From: a virus | Length of the DNA stretch: 64,000 nt | Reading direction: 5' to 3' (one strand) | Virus record (IMG/VR): IMGVR_UViG_3300009314_000003 | Location: 1 to 64,000 of that record | Part shown: piece after piece, positions 15,323 to 23,529 of the stretch | How positions within the stretch are numbered: position 1 is the stretch's first letter | Layout of the letters: each line of letters begins with the position of its first letter | Notes under the pieces: generated by a model | Seen by the model: the letters and a program-made list of their open reading frames with translations, nothing else | Databases searched by the model: none | What the model was told of the DNA's origin: nothing | Position numbers and translations under genes: made by a program

Positions 15323-15339
15323 GGTTAGGTTTGCGCCTA
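15323..15339 (+). promoter_or_regulatory. 17-nt promoter-like repeat, copy 2
   Basis: Exact second copy of GGTTAGGTTTGCGCCTA, followed by TAAATTA, ending 15 nt before the ATG at 15355. If it is a promoter the transcript would have a very short leader; an operator function is the alternative. The rest of 15120-15322 is C-rich with a CCAAAAC/GTTTTGG inverted repeat. Confidence 0.55.
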
Positions 15340-15354
15340 TTATTGTTGTAAATT

Positions 15355-15639
15355 ATGATGCGTTCAAAAGTAGAAACAACCAACCGTTTAGCCTCCCTCA
15401 ATAAATTTCTCTGCAAATTACAGGATAAAGTATTGGAGACTACCAAGAAAAGTAAACACCAGGTAGGAGCCATTCTCCTACAAGAAGCCCTTCTGGAGGG
15501 TTATACCGCGGGCTTACGGTGGATTCTGGGTGAAGAAGGTGATAATGACTTCGTTGATATTGCAGAAATGAAGATGAAGTTGGGCGAGGCCTTTTCAAAA
15601 TGGCCGGATGCCCCACCACCCAAGGAAATGTATGACTAG
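15355..15639 (+). CDS. Hypothetical helical protein (94 aa)
   Basis: 94 residues, mostly helical, with an acidic C-terminal third. A second ATG follows the first. It is directly downstream of the repeated promoter-like element. No family is recognised. Confidence 0.55.
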   Translation: MMRSKVETTNRLASLNKFLCKLQDKVLETTKKSKHQVGAILLQEALLEGYTAGLRWILGEEGDNDFVDIAEMKMKLGEAFSKWPDAPPPKEMYD

Positions 15640-15689
15640 TTAGAGGACACAACACCCATATACAAGTGAAGGAGGTATATCAATAATCT

Positions 15690-15980
15690 ATGAGAGGAGA
15701 AGAAGAAAGGGAGGGTGCTGAAATAGCCGCCAGAGCATACAATACGGAATCTGATACTGATGATACTGATTACCCCGTTGAAAAGCTTACCTACGTAGAA
15801 CACCGTTACTCCGACGGCACCATAAAACGTATTACCGATCCAGGAGAACTAGATTACTACCAGGAAACTCTCGGTGGTCTGGTTCTTTTCGCGCATGTAC
15901 ACGGATTTAATCCTTTTGAGGATAGGCCCGTAACCTGGGAAAAGAGCAAGGCTACGGATAAAATTGTGGAGGGATATTAG
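15690..15980 (+). CDS. Hypothetical acidic protein (96 aa)
   Basis: 96 residues, acidic, with a possible beta core (LTYVEHRYSDGTIKRI). AAGGAGG lies about 14 nt before the ATG. It ends 1 nt before the start of the nuclease gene, so the two are likely co-transcribed. Function unknown. Confidence 0.55.
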   Translation: MRGEEEREGAEIAARAYNTESDTDDTDYPVEKLTYVEHRYSDGTIKRITDPGELDYYQETLGGLVLFAHVHGFNPFEDRPVTWEKSKATDKIVEGY

Positions 15981-15981
15981 G

Positions 15982-16827
15982 ATGGCACTACAACTACCGA
16001 AGGGTTATCTGAGCATCTCGCAGGTCCAAACATTTATGACTTGCGGACTAAGATATCATTTCCGCTACGTCAAGGGTATTATCAGCCCACCCTCCGTGGC
16101 GCTGGTCTTTGGCTCCTCAGGCCATAAAGCCCTGGAGAAAAACTTCTTCCAGAAGATTGAGACCAAGATTGACCTACCTACTCAGCAGATTCTGGACGAA
16201 TTCTCCGACCAGTTTGATGTTAAGTCTGTGGAGGTGGAGGACTGGGAGGGCCAGAGGCCCGGGATAATTAAGGACAAGGGCATACGGGCTATATCTCTAC
16301 ACCAGCGTGAGATTGCCCCCGGCCTCCAGCCTGTGGAGGATGGTGTGGAGAGAGAACTCTCTCTGGCAGTAGACGGGGTGGAAATGCTCGGTTACACAGA
16401 TTTGATAACGGAGAAGTCTGTTATCGATCACAAGTTTGTTGGCAAGGTTCGTTCCCAGGGGCAGGCTGATAATGATTTACAGCTCTCCTACTATTCTTAC
16501 GCCACCGGTAAGAAGGATGTGGGCCTGAACTGTATCATAAAACCAACTCCCCGTTACCCTGAGGGTAAGGTCCGAATGGTGACTAGCCGGCGTACAAAGA
16601 AGGACCTGGAGTGGATGGAGTTTACTATTAGGTCCGTGGCGGAGAATATATCCAAAGGGGTATTTACACCTGCCCTGCCAGACTCCTGGGCCTGCTGTTC
16701 ACGATTCTGTGGTTATTGGGATATGTGTCGGGGAGGTAAGAATTATCTTGCCCTGGGAAGTGTGGAGGGCCGAGAGGATGAAAACGTAGCAGAACCAAAA
16801 AGCTTGGTGGATATTTTAGACGGATGA
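15982..16827 (+). CDS. PD-(D/E)XK nuclease, Cas4/RecB-like with Fe-S cysteines (281 aa)
   Basis: A predicted DNA nuclease of the PDDEXK superfamily. Visible motifs: LSISQVQTFMTCGLRYHFRY near the N-terminus, the GSSGHKALE helix, GYTDLI (motif II Asp) followed by VIDHKF (D/E-x-K), and QLSYYSYATG (motif III Gln/Tyr). The C-terminal cluster ACCSRFCGYWDMC plus the Cys in MTCG could hold a 4Fe-4S cluster as in AddB and Cas4. Start at 15982; the frame is open six codons upstream. It overlaps the next gene by 4 nt. Likely roles are recombination, end processing or host DNA breakdown. Confidence 0.85.
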   Translation: MALQLPKGYLSISQVQTFMTCGLRYHFRYVKGIISPPSVALVFGSSGHKALEKNFFQKIETKIDLPTQQILDEFSDQFDVKSVEVEDWEGQRPGIIKDKGIRAISLHQREIAPGLQPVEDGVERELSLAVDGVEMLGYTDLITEKSVIDHKFVGKVRSQGQADNDLQLSYYSYATGKKDVGLNCIIKPTPRYPEGKVRMVTSRRTKKDLEWMEFTIRSVAENISKGVFTPALPDSWACCSRFCGYWDMCRGGKNYLALGSVEGREDENVAEPKSLVDILDG

Positions 16828-17945
16828 GGGTAGGGTATATAGCTCCTCTCTCTCCTACAGGGTATGGATCAGCCGCTCTGGGGTATATAAGGGCCATACA
16901 CGAGGCGGGGGTGGATATAAACCTTTCTCTCTGGACCGAATACAGACAGAAGGGTACTTACGAAGGAGATGATGAGCAGTTGATCAGGGAATTGCTATCC
17001 AGGTCGGAGGAAATGAGGGTTTGTGACACAATTATTCATCATAAACAGCCAGATGTTGCCAAACCTGTGGAGGACAAGTATAATATCTGTTATACCGTCT
17101 TCGAGGCTAATGTTATTCCATCTTTATGGGTACAGATTCTTAATAGTTATTTCCAGGAGGTGTGGGTTCCTTCTGAGTTTAACGTTACCTCCTTCCGTAA
17201 TTCTGGCGTTCGTATCCCAATTACCAAGATACCTCATATTGTTAAGGCAGAACCCCTCCAATCTGCTGCTGAGCCTATTGCCCTGAATCCTCAGGACTTT
17301 GAGGGGAAGGTGCTTTTCCTGTTCATAGGCACCTGGGACCAGCGAAAGAACCCTGATGGCCTTCTTACTACCTACTACGAAACCTTTTCCGCGCAGGATA
17401 ATACTCTTCTGGTATGTCGTACACACCTTGGTACTCACGGGGCCGAGTTACCAGCTGATACAATTGCTCGGATCAAAAAGGCAGTTCCTAAGGAACAATA
17501 CCCGCCTGTTATAATCCTTGGGGAGAACCTACCGCAACAGGATATTATCTGGCTACACCAACAGGCTCGTGTCTTCACCTCACTTGCTTACTCAGAGGGA
17601 TGGGGCCTTGGCCACTCTCAGAGCCTGGCTGCTGGTGTACCAGTTCTTTCTAATAACTGGGGCGGTTCCCTGGAATACCAGAATGAGGAGAATAGTTTCC
17701 TGGTAGATACTATTAAAATTGGTCCAGTTACTAGTTCCAATCGAAATACCATATACAATCCATTCTTAATGAGTTGGGGGTACCCTGATCTTAAGCATGC
17801 CTCCAAATTACTTCGTCGGGCCCTGGAAGAACCTGCCCTGTGTCAGGAAAAGGGAAGGGCCGGACAGAAAGATATGAAGCAGTATAATTCCACAACCATT
17901 GGCGAACTAATACAGGGCCGCCTTCGTGACATACCTAAGACATGA
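16824..17945 (+). CDS. Glycosyltransferase, GT-B fold (373 aa)
   Basis: Resembles GT4-type enzymes that transfer a sugar from a nucleotide-sugar donor. The N-terminus MRVGYIAPLSPTGYGSAA is the usual Gly-rich acceptor loop. GTWDQRKNPDGLL starts the donor domain, and EGWGLGHSQSLAAGVPVLSN is the EX7E-type donor-binding region (first Glu in SEGWG, second position changed). It overlaps both neighbours by 4 nt. With other transferases at 22.3-30.2 kb it probably acts on phage DNA, virion or host surface glycans. Confidence 0.8.
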   Translation: MRVGYIAPLSPTGYGSAALGYIRAIHEAGVDINLSLWTEYRQKGTYEGDDEQLIRELLSRSEEMRVCDTIIHHKQPDVAKPVEDKYNICYTVFEANVIPSLWVQILNSYFQEVWVPSEFNVTSFRNSGVRIPITKIPHIVKAEPLQSAAEPIALNPQDFEGKVLFLFIGTWDQRKNPDGLLTTYYETFSAQDNTLLVCRTHLGTHGAELPADTIARIKKAVPKEQYPPVIILGENLPQQDIIWLHQQARVFTSLAYSEGWGLGHSQSLAAGVPVLSNNWGGSLEYQNEENSFLVDTIKIGPVTSSNRNTIYNPFLMSWGYPDLKHASKLLRRALEEPALCQEKGRAGQKDMKQYNSTTIGELIQGRLRDIPKT

Positions 17946-18304
17946 GAAGAGGAAGAAGAAAAGCGGTTAGAATCTTTGGATATTCTCGTAGGCGGTGGAA
18001 TAAACCACGTATAATACGAGAGATACAGCAGCTGGAGGAGGTTTACTCCACCTGGGTAAAGAAGAATAACAATGCCCTCTGGAAAGCCGCTGTACGTTAT
18101 TTTGGCTCGTGGATGGAGGCTGTGGAGGCTGCAGGTTTTGAATATAGTAAGGTAAGGCGCAAGGGCCCAACCAAACCTCCCCCTAATAAAGGGGTCGGTG
18201 GTAATTGTAGTGAGCATGGGTGTGATGAACCCCATCATGCCAAGGGCCTTTGTAAGAGGCACTATACCATTAAGCGACGTAAGAACGTAAGGCGAAACGC
18301 TTAG
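17942..18304 (+). CDS. Putative DNA-binding protein with C-terminal zinc knuckle (120 aa)
   Basis: Residues 20-68 form helices around KAAVRYFGSWMEAVEAAGFEY, a pattern seen in DNA-binding domains attached to phage HNH and homing proteins. The C-terminus CSEHGCDEPHHAKGLCKRHY is a small zinc-binding module. No complete HNH nuclease motif is visible. A transcription or recombination accessory role is possible. Starts within the end of the glycosyltransferase. Confidence 0.6.
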   Translation: MRRGRRKAVRIFGYSRRRWNKPRIIREIQQLEEVYSTWVKKNNNALWKAAVRYFGSWMEAVEAAGFEYSKVRRKGPTKPPPNKGVGGNCSEHGCDEPHHAKGLCKRHYTIKRRKNVRRNA

Positions 18305-18334
18305 CCTAGATCACGTCACACACGACGTCGTACT

Positions 18335-18375
18335 TACCACCACCATCACCACCACCACCACCATTATTATCACCA
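18335..18375. repeat. CAC/CAT trinucleotide tract
   Basis: A run of CACCAC, CATCAC and CACCATTATTATCACC units in the gap between two genes. Simple sequence of this kind may be slippage-prone. No gene is in the 100-nt gap. Confidence 0.6.
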
Positions 18376-18400
18376 AAATAGGAGACCAGCTAAAGATACT

Positions 18401-18931
18401 ATGATCATAGTTAAGCACGTAGCCGAGGATCCTCTCTATATCTACACGGTAAATCATTACCAGGGTATGTATGCCCTTGATTATCTCATTGACCAACTAT
18501 CTGTCTGGATTAAAAATGACTACGAGGAATTTAACCTGGTTCTCACAGGATCCTCATTTGATATGTTGTTGGACGAGGGCGAGTTTATACCTAAGCTCCT
18601 TCGTCGATACGTGGAAGTAAGTGATATGAGTTGGTTAACCGTTGATTGTTACTCCCTTGCCCATCCCCATCCAGAGAATAACCCACAACTGAATGGTTCT
18701 GGGGCTGTACCTCTGTGGTATGATATTATAGAACTCCCAAACAAAAGAGCCGAACGAAGTTTGGTAAGGTTATTGGATAAATATTGTTACCGTAAACAGA
18801 CAGAGAGGAAGGAGAAGAAGAAAAAGAAGGAGGAGGGGAAGGGAACAGAAGAGAGAAAGAGAAAGACTGGTACTACCACTAATAAGAGAAAAAGAGGTCA
18901 TGGCCGGAGACACACCAACAGAAAAACGTAG
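18401..18931 (+). CDS. Hypothetical protein with long basic tail (176 aa)
   Basis: The first about 125 residues look globular. The last 50 are almost only Lys, Glu, Arg, Thr and Gly. The end overlaps the start of the next gene by about 32 nt. No family is recognised. Confidence 0.55.
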   Translation: MIIVKHVAEDPLYIYTVNHYQGMYALDYLIDQLSVWIKNDYEEFNLVLTGSSFDMLLDEGEFIPKLLRRYVEVSDMSWLTVDCYSLAHPHPENNPQLNGSGAVPLWYDIIELPNKRAERSLVRLLDKYCYRKQTERKEKKKKKEEGKGTEERKRKTGTTTNKRKRGHGRRHTNRKT

Positions 18932-20174
18932 AGTACTTAAGTATAAACCCGATATTGAGTTCCGCAGGAGACCTATATCAGGGGATGGCGGTATACGCGC
19001 CGAGGATGATATCGAGGCTAGGCGTGAGTCAAGGGTAGATGGTGTTAAGCAGAGACGTAGACGCCGGCTGAATAAACTTATCAGGACCGAGGAGAAGTTG
19101 GATGATATTGAAGAACGTCTTGAAGAAATGCTGGAGGACTTGAGGTTTACCTTTAATCCAACAGAGCGGCCTAGACTGTCCCAGGCAGTTGATATACTTA
19201 ACCGGAGTAAAGGCCCGGCTCCCCTGGGTACCCGCCCCTATGAATCTGATTATACAACCGGTGTTGTGGATTTTACAACATACAAAAGGGCCCTCACGCT
19301 TTCCATGGATGCTATGCTCCATACCTACGGAGTTGATCCTGTGAACTATATCTTTGCTCAACAGGATGAGTATGGACAGCCACTTATTCCTAAGCCACAA
19401 GGTAAACCAGCAAATTGCCAGGAGATGGAGGAAATGAGTTACATTAATGAGGGGGATGATGCCGAATTGGCCCCCATTGATGTGGTAATTGAGGAGATGC
19501 AGCAGTCTGCCCTCCTGGATATAATGACTCTTCTCTGGAAGCTCCTTCTCTATTTTGTCTACGGCTTCATCATTTATTTCTGTAAGAAACTTAAGTTAAC
19601 AAAGATTCCTGCTGGTATTGGTAAGAAGGTAAAGAAATTCATTAAGAAGCTGAAGAGAAAGAGGGCCGAGATATTATGTGAAATTAGTGGTGACTGTTCT
19701 GACCTGGAAGATACTGAGGATACTGGATTGGACTACGAGGGTTTTGATGATATGGATCATACCGGAGATGAATTTTGGTCAGGGGTAGAATGTCTAACCG
19801 CCGCCAAGACAGTTCTTGACTTCGTTAACCGCTCCGCCGCCGGTGCAATAGAGAATCAGGCCAATATAAATATCCCTGCAGGCGTTGACACACTTGGCGG
19901 TTCTGATGGGGGCGATGGTGGTGCAGATACACCCGGTGGTGATGAATCTCCTCCTGTCGAGGGACGGGTAAGTGCACTCCCTCTCTATACCACAGTCCAG
20001 CGTATACGTGATCTCCTGGAGGCGGAAAAGTTTAATGCGATTATGGAAGTCCCCTCCAGCGAAGAAGACCTTCAGCCCCTGGTGGATACTCTTGAGGAAG
20101 GGACTCACACACGTAAGCGTTATAGAAACAGATATTTTAACCGTAATGCCCAGGCGTGGAGAAATTTGAGATGA
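18900..20174 (+). CDS. Large hypothetical protein with one membrane segment (424 aa)
   Basis: 424 residues. Residues about 35-90 are a charged coiled coil (LIRTEEKLDDIEERLEEML), and a hydrophobic segment near 210-228 (LLWKLLLYFVYGFIIYF) is followed by a Lys-rich stretch. The last part has a Gly/Asp-rich linker (GGSDGGDGGADTPGGD). The start overlaps the previous gene. The helix, membrane-prone segment and Gly linker recall the 38427-40187 protein, but no sequence identity is obvious. Possibly a virion or membrane protein. Confidence 0.6.
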   Translation: MAGDTPTEKRRVLKYKPDIEFRRRPISGDGGIRAEDDIEARRESRVDGVKQRRRRRLNKLIRTEEKLDDIEERLEEMLEDLRFTFNPTERPRLSQAVDILNRSKGPAPLGTRPYESDYTTGVVDFTTYKRALTLSMDAMLHTYGVDPVNYIFAQQDEYGQPLIPKPQGKPANCQEMEEMSYINEGDDAELAPIDVVIEEMQQSALLDIMTLLWKLLLYFVYGFIIYFCKKLKLTKIPAGIGKKVKKFIKKLKRKRAEILCEISGDCSDLEDTEDTGLDYEGFDDMDHTGDEFWSGVECLTAAKTVLDFVNRSAAGAIENQANINIPAGVDTLGGSDGGDGGADTPGGDESPPVEGRVSALPLYTTVQRIRDLLEAEKFNAIMEVPSSEEDLQPLVDTLEEGTHTRKRYRNRYFNRNAQAWRNLR

Positions 20175-20398
20175 AGATTATAGAAGGTTCAGAGGAATGG
20201 CTCCTGGAGGAAGAAGAATTTACTATAAACGAACAGAGTGCCTCAATTAGCTGCATAGGTTGTGGAAAGCCATTGGAGCTTTATAATTACATTAGTACCT
20301 CTTGTGATTGTGGACGTCTTTACCGAATGCAGACCGCGGTCGTGGTTGAGTGGGTAGAGGGAGAGGAGATAGTACAAGAGAAGTGGGAATATGAGTGA
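20171..20398 (+). CDS. Small zinc-ribbon-like protein (75 aa)
   Basis: Start taken at the ATG at 20171, overlapping the previous stop (ATGA). Two Cys pairs, CIGCG and CDCG about 20 residues apart, form a zinc ribbon. Such small phage proteins often bind nucleic acid. Function unknown. Confidence 0.6.
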   Translation: MKIIEGSEEWLLEEEEFTINEQSASISCIGCGKPLELYNYISTSCDCGRLYRMQTAVVVEWVEGEEIVQEKWEYE

Positions 20399-20445
20399 CA
20401 CTAAGAGGTGATTGATGAACCTAGATAGTAGAAGAGAGGAGGTAT

Positions 20446-20811
20446 ATGGTTATCTTCAAATGGGGAAGTGATGGAAATGTTATTTGGGTTAGAAGAGAGG
20501 AAGAGGAAAAGGAGAAGGAGAAGAGGAGTTCTATGATAGAGAATTGGTTAATTAACCTCCTGCGAGAGGAACCTGAGAATATCAGTATCAGCTTCAATCA
20601 CTCCTGGGTATGTGAGGTACGGAACGCCACAAAGGGTTTGGAGCCTTATGTATCTCGTGTTAATGGGTTCCCGGTTTTTGGCAAGGGAGGCGGGTTACTC
20701 CTGAGGTTAGAGGGTGTTATGTGTGAATACAGTAATATGGATACACTCTTCGCCTTCGAGGGAGATAATATTGTTGAGGCTGATTTAATAAGGAATTTAC
20801 AACATGGCTAG
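20446..20811 (+). CDS. Hypothetical protein (121 aa)
   Basis: 121 residues with an acidic/basic low-complexity run near residue 20 (REEEEKEKEKR) and a beta-rich remainder. GAGAGGAGG precedes the ATG. Overlaps the next gene by 8 nt. No family is recognised. Confidence 0.55.
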   Translation: MVIFKWGSDGNVIWVRREEEEKEKEKRSSMIENWLINLLREEPENISISFNHSWVCEVRNATKGLEPYVSRVNGFPVFGKGGGLLLRLEGVMCEYSNMDTLFAFEGDNIVEADLIRNLQHG

Positions 20812-21061
20812 TACTTATGAGATACAGAGGGTGAAACTCATCTCCGAAGACACTATGGCCGAGTTGGAAGGTGCTATAAACGCCGAACTAGAAGATCTTC
20901 GGGTGGGTATTGGAGATGATTTGCTCTCCATCATTAATGTCCATACCCATGTGAGCCGTGTCCCCTTTGTGGATTATTCTGATAATATTGTTACAGATTC
21001 TTATATAAGCACCAAGTACATAGGTCAGATTAATTATATTGAGACCGTCGTGGTTGAATAG
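20804..21061 (+). CDS. Hypothetical protein (85 aa)
   Basis: 85 residues with a helix followed by strands, no motifs. Starts inside the end of the preceding gene. The following 85-nt gap has inverted copies of TGTGTGT/ACACACA and an AGGAGG for the next gene. Confidence 0.55.
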   Translation: MASTYEIQRVKLISEDTMAELEGAINAELEDLRVGIGDDLLSIINVHTHVSRVPFVDYSDNIVTDSYISTKYIGQINYIETVVVE

Positions 21062-21146
21062 TAACAACCCGGCACCAGAACATATGTGTGTGTAACATAA
21101 ATACACACATACCCACGCATAATATATATATAGGAGGATATAACTA

Positions 21147-21713
21147 TTGGAGGATAAGAACAGGACGATTGCACTTATTGGTGAGATAAACGAGACTCTG
21201 GTTCTTGAGACTATCAAGGATATGGAGGATATGTTGCGGGAGGATTCAAAGGCTCCCATCAAAGTTATGGTTAATTCCGGTGGAGGCCATTTTAATGATG
21301 GTATGGCCTTATTTGATTGCTTTACCCTGGCGGAGGCACCCATTCATACCTATGCCATTGGTACTGTATACAGCTCTGCCTTTTGTGCTTACATAGGAGG
21401 TTGCGAACGCTATGCCCTTCCTAATTCAGTGTTTCTTCTCCATCCCCCACGGTGGTCGAATGAGGTGGATAGTACTCCCACCACCATGTTTGATGTCGCA
21501 AGCTTTGCTAGGAGACAGTTTGAACATTCCACCAGGATAATGGCGGAGCGTTTAGGTATACCGGAGGATGAGTTTACTACTATAGCCCTAGCAGAATCAT
21601 TCTTTGTTGCGGATGATGCTAAGGAGATAGGCATAGTTCATAATATCCTTACCTCCTTTCCATTCTGGCAGGCAATAACTGATCCTGTGGAGAATGACAG
21701 TGAAGCAGATTAA
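21147..21713 (+). CDS. ClpP-like serine protease (188 aa)
   Basis: Belongs to the ClpP/crotonase-fold peptidases by pattern: VMVNSGGGHFNDGMALFD (strand and oxyanion loop), IGTVYSSAFCAYIGG (nucleophile Ser near 76-77), and VFLLHPP (His99). At the position of the third catalytic residue, ERD of ClpP, the sequence reads AES, so the Asp appears to be Glu150 or lost. The start is TTG 9 nt after AGGAGG; an ATT lies one base earlier. In phages such proteins can act as prohead proteases, but this one is 20 kb from the capsid genes and another candidate protease sits there. It may instead act with host ClpX-like unfoldases. Confidence 0.8.
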   Translation: MEDKNRTIALIGEINETLVLETIKDMEDMLREDSKAPIKVMVNSGGGHFNDGMALFDCFTLAEAPIHTYAIGTVYSSAFCAYIGGCERYALPNSVFLLHPPRWSNEVDSTPTTMFDVASFARRQFEHSTRIMAERLGIPEDEFTTIALAESFFVADDAKEIGIVHNILTSFPFWQAITDPVENDSEAD

Positions 21714-22077
21714 GCGCATTGATAGCCTTCCCAAACCCATTATGGTCTTAGCTAAATCATTCTACGAGATGGATACCTATTTCCCTACCGTGTATGAGTG
21801 CACCGATACAGAAATGAGCGCTCTTAAGGAAGAGGAGGAGATTATCTTTCAATTAATCTTCGACCGTGAGTGGCAAAAATGGTATTTGATTGGTGTAGGC
21901 GATCCGGAAAGGCAAATAGTATCAGAGTATATCTATCATGACCCACTTCGTATCAAGCGCTCTATCCTTTGCTTCCAACCCGTAGATGAAGCTTGGATAC
22001 GTGCAAGGAGGCATGAGTATGAGAAGCAGATGATCTATGAAAAGGAACGTATCTGGACCGGAGAGGGGTGGCTCTAA
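21694..22077 (+). CDS. Hypothetical protein (127 aa)
   Basis: 127 residues, overlapping the end of the protease gene by 20 nt and coupled to the next gene by TAATG. Mixed alpha/beta, with a charged C-terminal helix. No family is recognised; it may work with the ClpP-like protein because of coupling, which is inference. Confidence 0.6.
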   Translation: MTVKQIKRIDSLPKPIMVLAKSFYEMDTYFPTVYECTDTEMSALKEEEEIIFQLIFDREWQKWYLIGVGDPERQIVSEYIYHDPLRIKRSILCFQPVDEAWIRARRHEYEKQMIYEKERIWTGEGWL

Positions 22078-22337
22078 TGTCTAAGGTAGACATAATAGAA
22101 GACGGTAAAAGGCTCTTTATAGACGGAGTTGAGGTAGAGGGGATAGTAACTGTTTCAGTAGAATATAAGGAGCACAATTCTAGTTTGTTTTCCCCATACG
22201 AAGAGCGACAGCGCGGGCAACCTAAATTGACGGTGACTTTTACACCTGATCTGATAGAGTATGAAAAAGACCTGACAGAGCACAGAGTGTCCAAACTTGG
22301 ATGGTCAACAGCAGACGCCCTGGGTATAGAGGAGTAG
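22077..22337 (+). CDS. Hypothetical beta-rich protein (86 aa)
   Basis: Start at the ATG of TAATG (22077); the open frame begins three codons earlier. 86 residues with predicted strands (KRLFIDGVEVEGIVTVSVEY) typical of small beta proteins. It ends 2 nt before the glycosyltransferase. Function unknown. Confidence 0.55.
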   Translation: MSKVDIIEDGKRLFIDGVEVEGIVTVSVEYKEHNSSLFSPYEERQRGQPKLTVTFTPDLIEYEKDLTEHRVSKLGWSTADALGIEE

Positions 22338-22339
22338 GA

Positions 22340-23365
22340 ATGAAGCTTCTTTACCTCTCATGCCACGAGATCCTCGAATTCGATGAGGTGAGATTATTTC
22401 ATGAACTGGGCCACAATGTCTTCTCCCCGGGGGCATATGTAGAGCCTAGAAACAGAGGGGATAATCATCTCCGGCCCGATATTCCTGATCCCACCTACGA
22501 CCCCGAGGATGTGGAGGCCTGGCACGCCCTGGGCCGACCGGGGGTTGACAACAAGGAGCTCCTCACCCGGGAGTTTGTCGACCGCTTTGATGTGGTCATT
22601 GTCATGCACATACCAGATTGGGTTGCCAAGAACTGGGAGGCCATGGGCCACAAGCCAGTGGTTTGGAGGACCATTGGTCAATCCGTTAGCTCTGTGGAGC
22701 AGAGGCTTCTCCCCTACCGCCGCCAGGGGTTGAGAATTGTCCGCTACTCCCCCCGGGAGCGTACCATACCTGGCTACATAGGTGAGGATGCCCTCATCCG
22801 TTTCTACAAGGACCAGGATGAGTTCGGCGGCTACGTAGGTGAGAAGCAGCAGGTGATAACCTTCGCCCAGAGTATGAAGCAGAGGGACCAGGCCTGCAAC
22901 TTCACCCTCTTTGAGTCTGTCACCAGAGACCTCCCCCGAACTCTATATGGGCCCGGGAATGAGGAGGTTGACTTCTCCGGCGGCAAGCTCTCCTTTGAAG
23001 AGATGAAGGAAGCCCTGCAGGGCAACAGGGTCTATTTTGCTGCAGGTACAACACCCGCAAGCTATACCCTGAACTTCGTGGAAGCTTGGATGACAGCTAT
23101 TCCAGTGGTTGCTATCGGGCCCCAGTATGGCAATGCTTCCCACTTCCCTGATCACAACCTTTATGAGGTCCCCGACTTTATCAGGAGCGGAGTTAATGGA
23201 TACTGCTCAGATGACCACAAACAACTGCGGCAGTGGTGTATTGACCTACTCCAGGACCACAACCTGGCCCGCCAGATTGGTGAGGAGGGCCGGAAATCAG
23301 CCATAGAGATATTTAACAAGAGGAGGATCAAGGAAGAGTGGAAGCTGTTTCTAAAGAGCCTGTAG
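22340..23365 (+). CDS. Glycosyltransferase-like protein (341 aa)
   Basis: The start is set to the ATG at 22340, giving MKLLYLSCHEILEFDE; the longer frame would overlap the previous gene. The C-terminal half has a GT-B donor-domain pattern: EAWMTAIPVVAIGP, then SGVNGY and repeated helices ending in KRRIKEEWKLFL. It starts a plus-strand sugar cluster. Sugar and acceptor cannot be told. Confidence 0.7.
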   Translation: MKLLYLSCHEILEFDEVRLFHELGHNVFSPGAYVEPRNRGDNHLRPDIPDPTYDPEDVEAWHALGRPGVDNKELLTREFVDRFDVVIVMHIPDWVAKNWEAMGHKPVVWRTIGQSVSSVEQRLLPYRRQGLRIVRYSPRERTIPGYIGEDALIRFYKDQDEFGGYVGEKQQVITFAQSMKQRDQACNFTLFESVTRDLPRTLYGPGNEEVDFSGGKLSFEEMKEALQGNRVYFAAGTTPASYTLNFVEAWMTAIPVVAIGPQYGNASHFPDHNLYEVPDFIRSGVNGYCSDDHKQLRQWCIDLLQDHNLARQIGEEGRKSAIEIFNKRRIKEEWKLFLKSL

Positions 23366-23529
23366 GATGGATTTGTGATATGTGTGGCAAGTCCACCTAC
23401 CACACCGAGTATGACTACCTGGTTACTCCCCGACTCCACCTGGGCTGCTATTTGGATGATCAGATGAAGCATCCCCTGGAGAAGGCCGTGGAGGAGGTAC
23501 TGTCGGAGGACAATAATGAACAGCAGTAA
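23338..23529 (+). CDS. Small zinc-finger-like protein (63 aa)
   Basis: A GTG start within the end of the glycosyltransferase. Residues include CDMCG and a downstream His/Cys pair (LHLGCY), consistent with one zinc site. The end overlaps the methyltransferase start by 14 nt. Function unknown. Confidence 0.5.
   Translation: MEAVSKEPVGWICDMCGKSTYHTEYDYLVTPRLHLGCYLDDQMKHPLEKAVEEVLSEDNNEQQ

Noticed and set aside
15982-16827. Cas4 of a CRISPR system
   Set aside because: The fold and cysteines fit Cas4-like nucleases, but there are no other cas genes or arrays. A phage recombination or end-processing nuclease is more likely.
17942-18304. HNH endonuclease
   Set aside because: There is a zinc module and a DNA-binding-like part, but the paired His-Asn-His catalytic motif is not visible.
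18335-18375. CRISPR-like repeats in the CAC/CAT tract
   Set aside because: Only a trinucleotide run; there is no repeat-spacer pattern. No CRISPR array was seen anywhere in the window.
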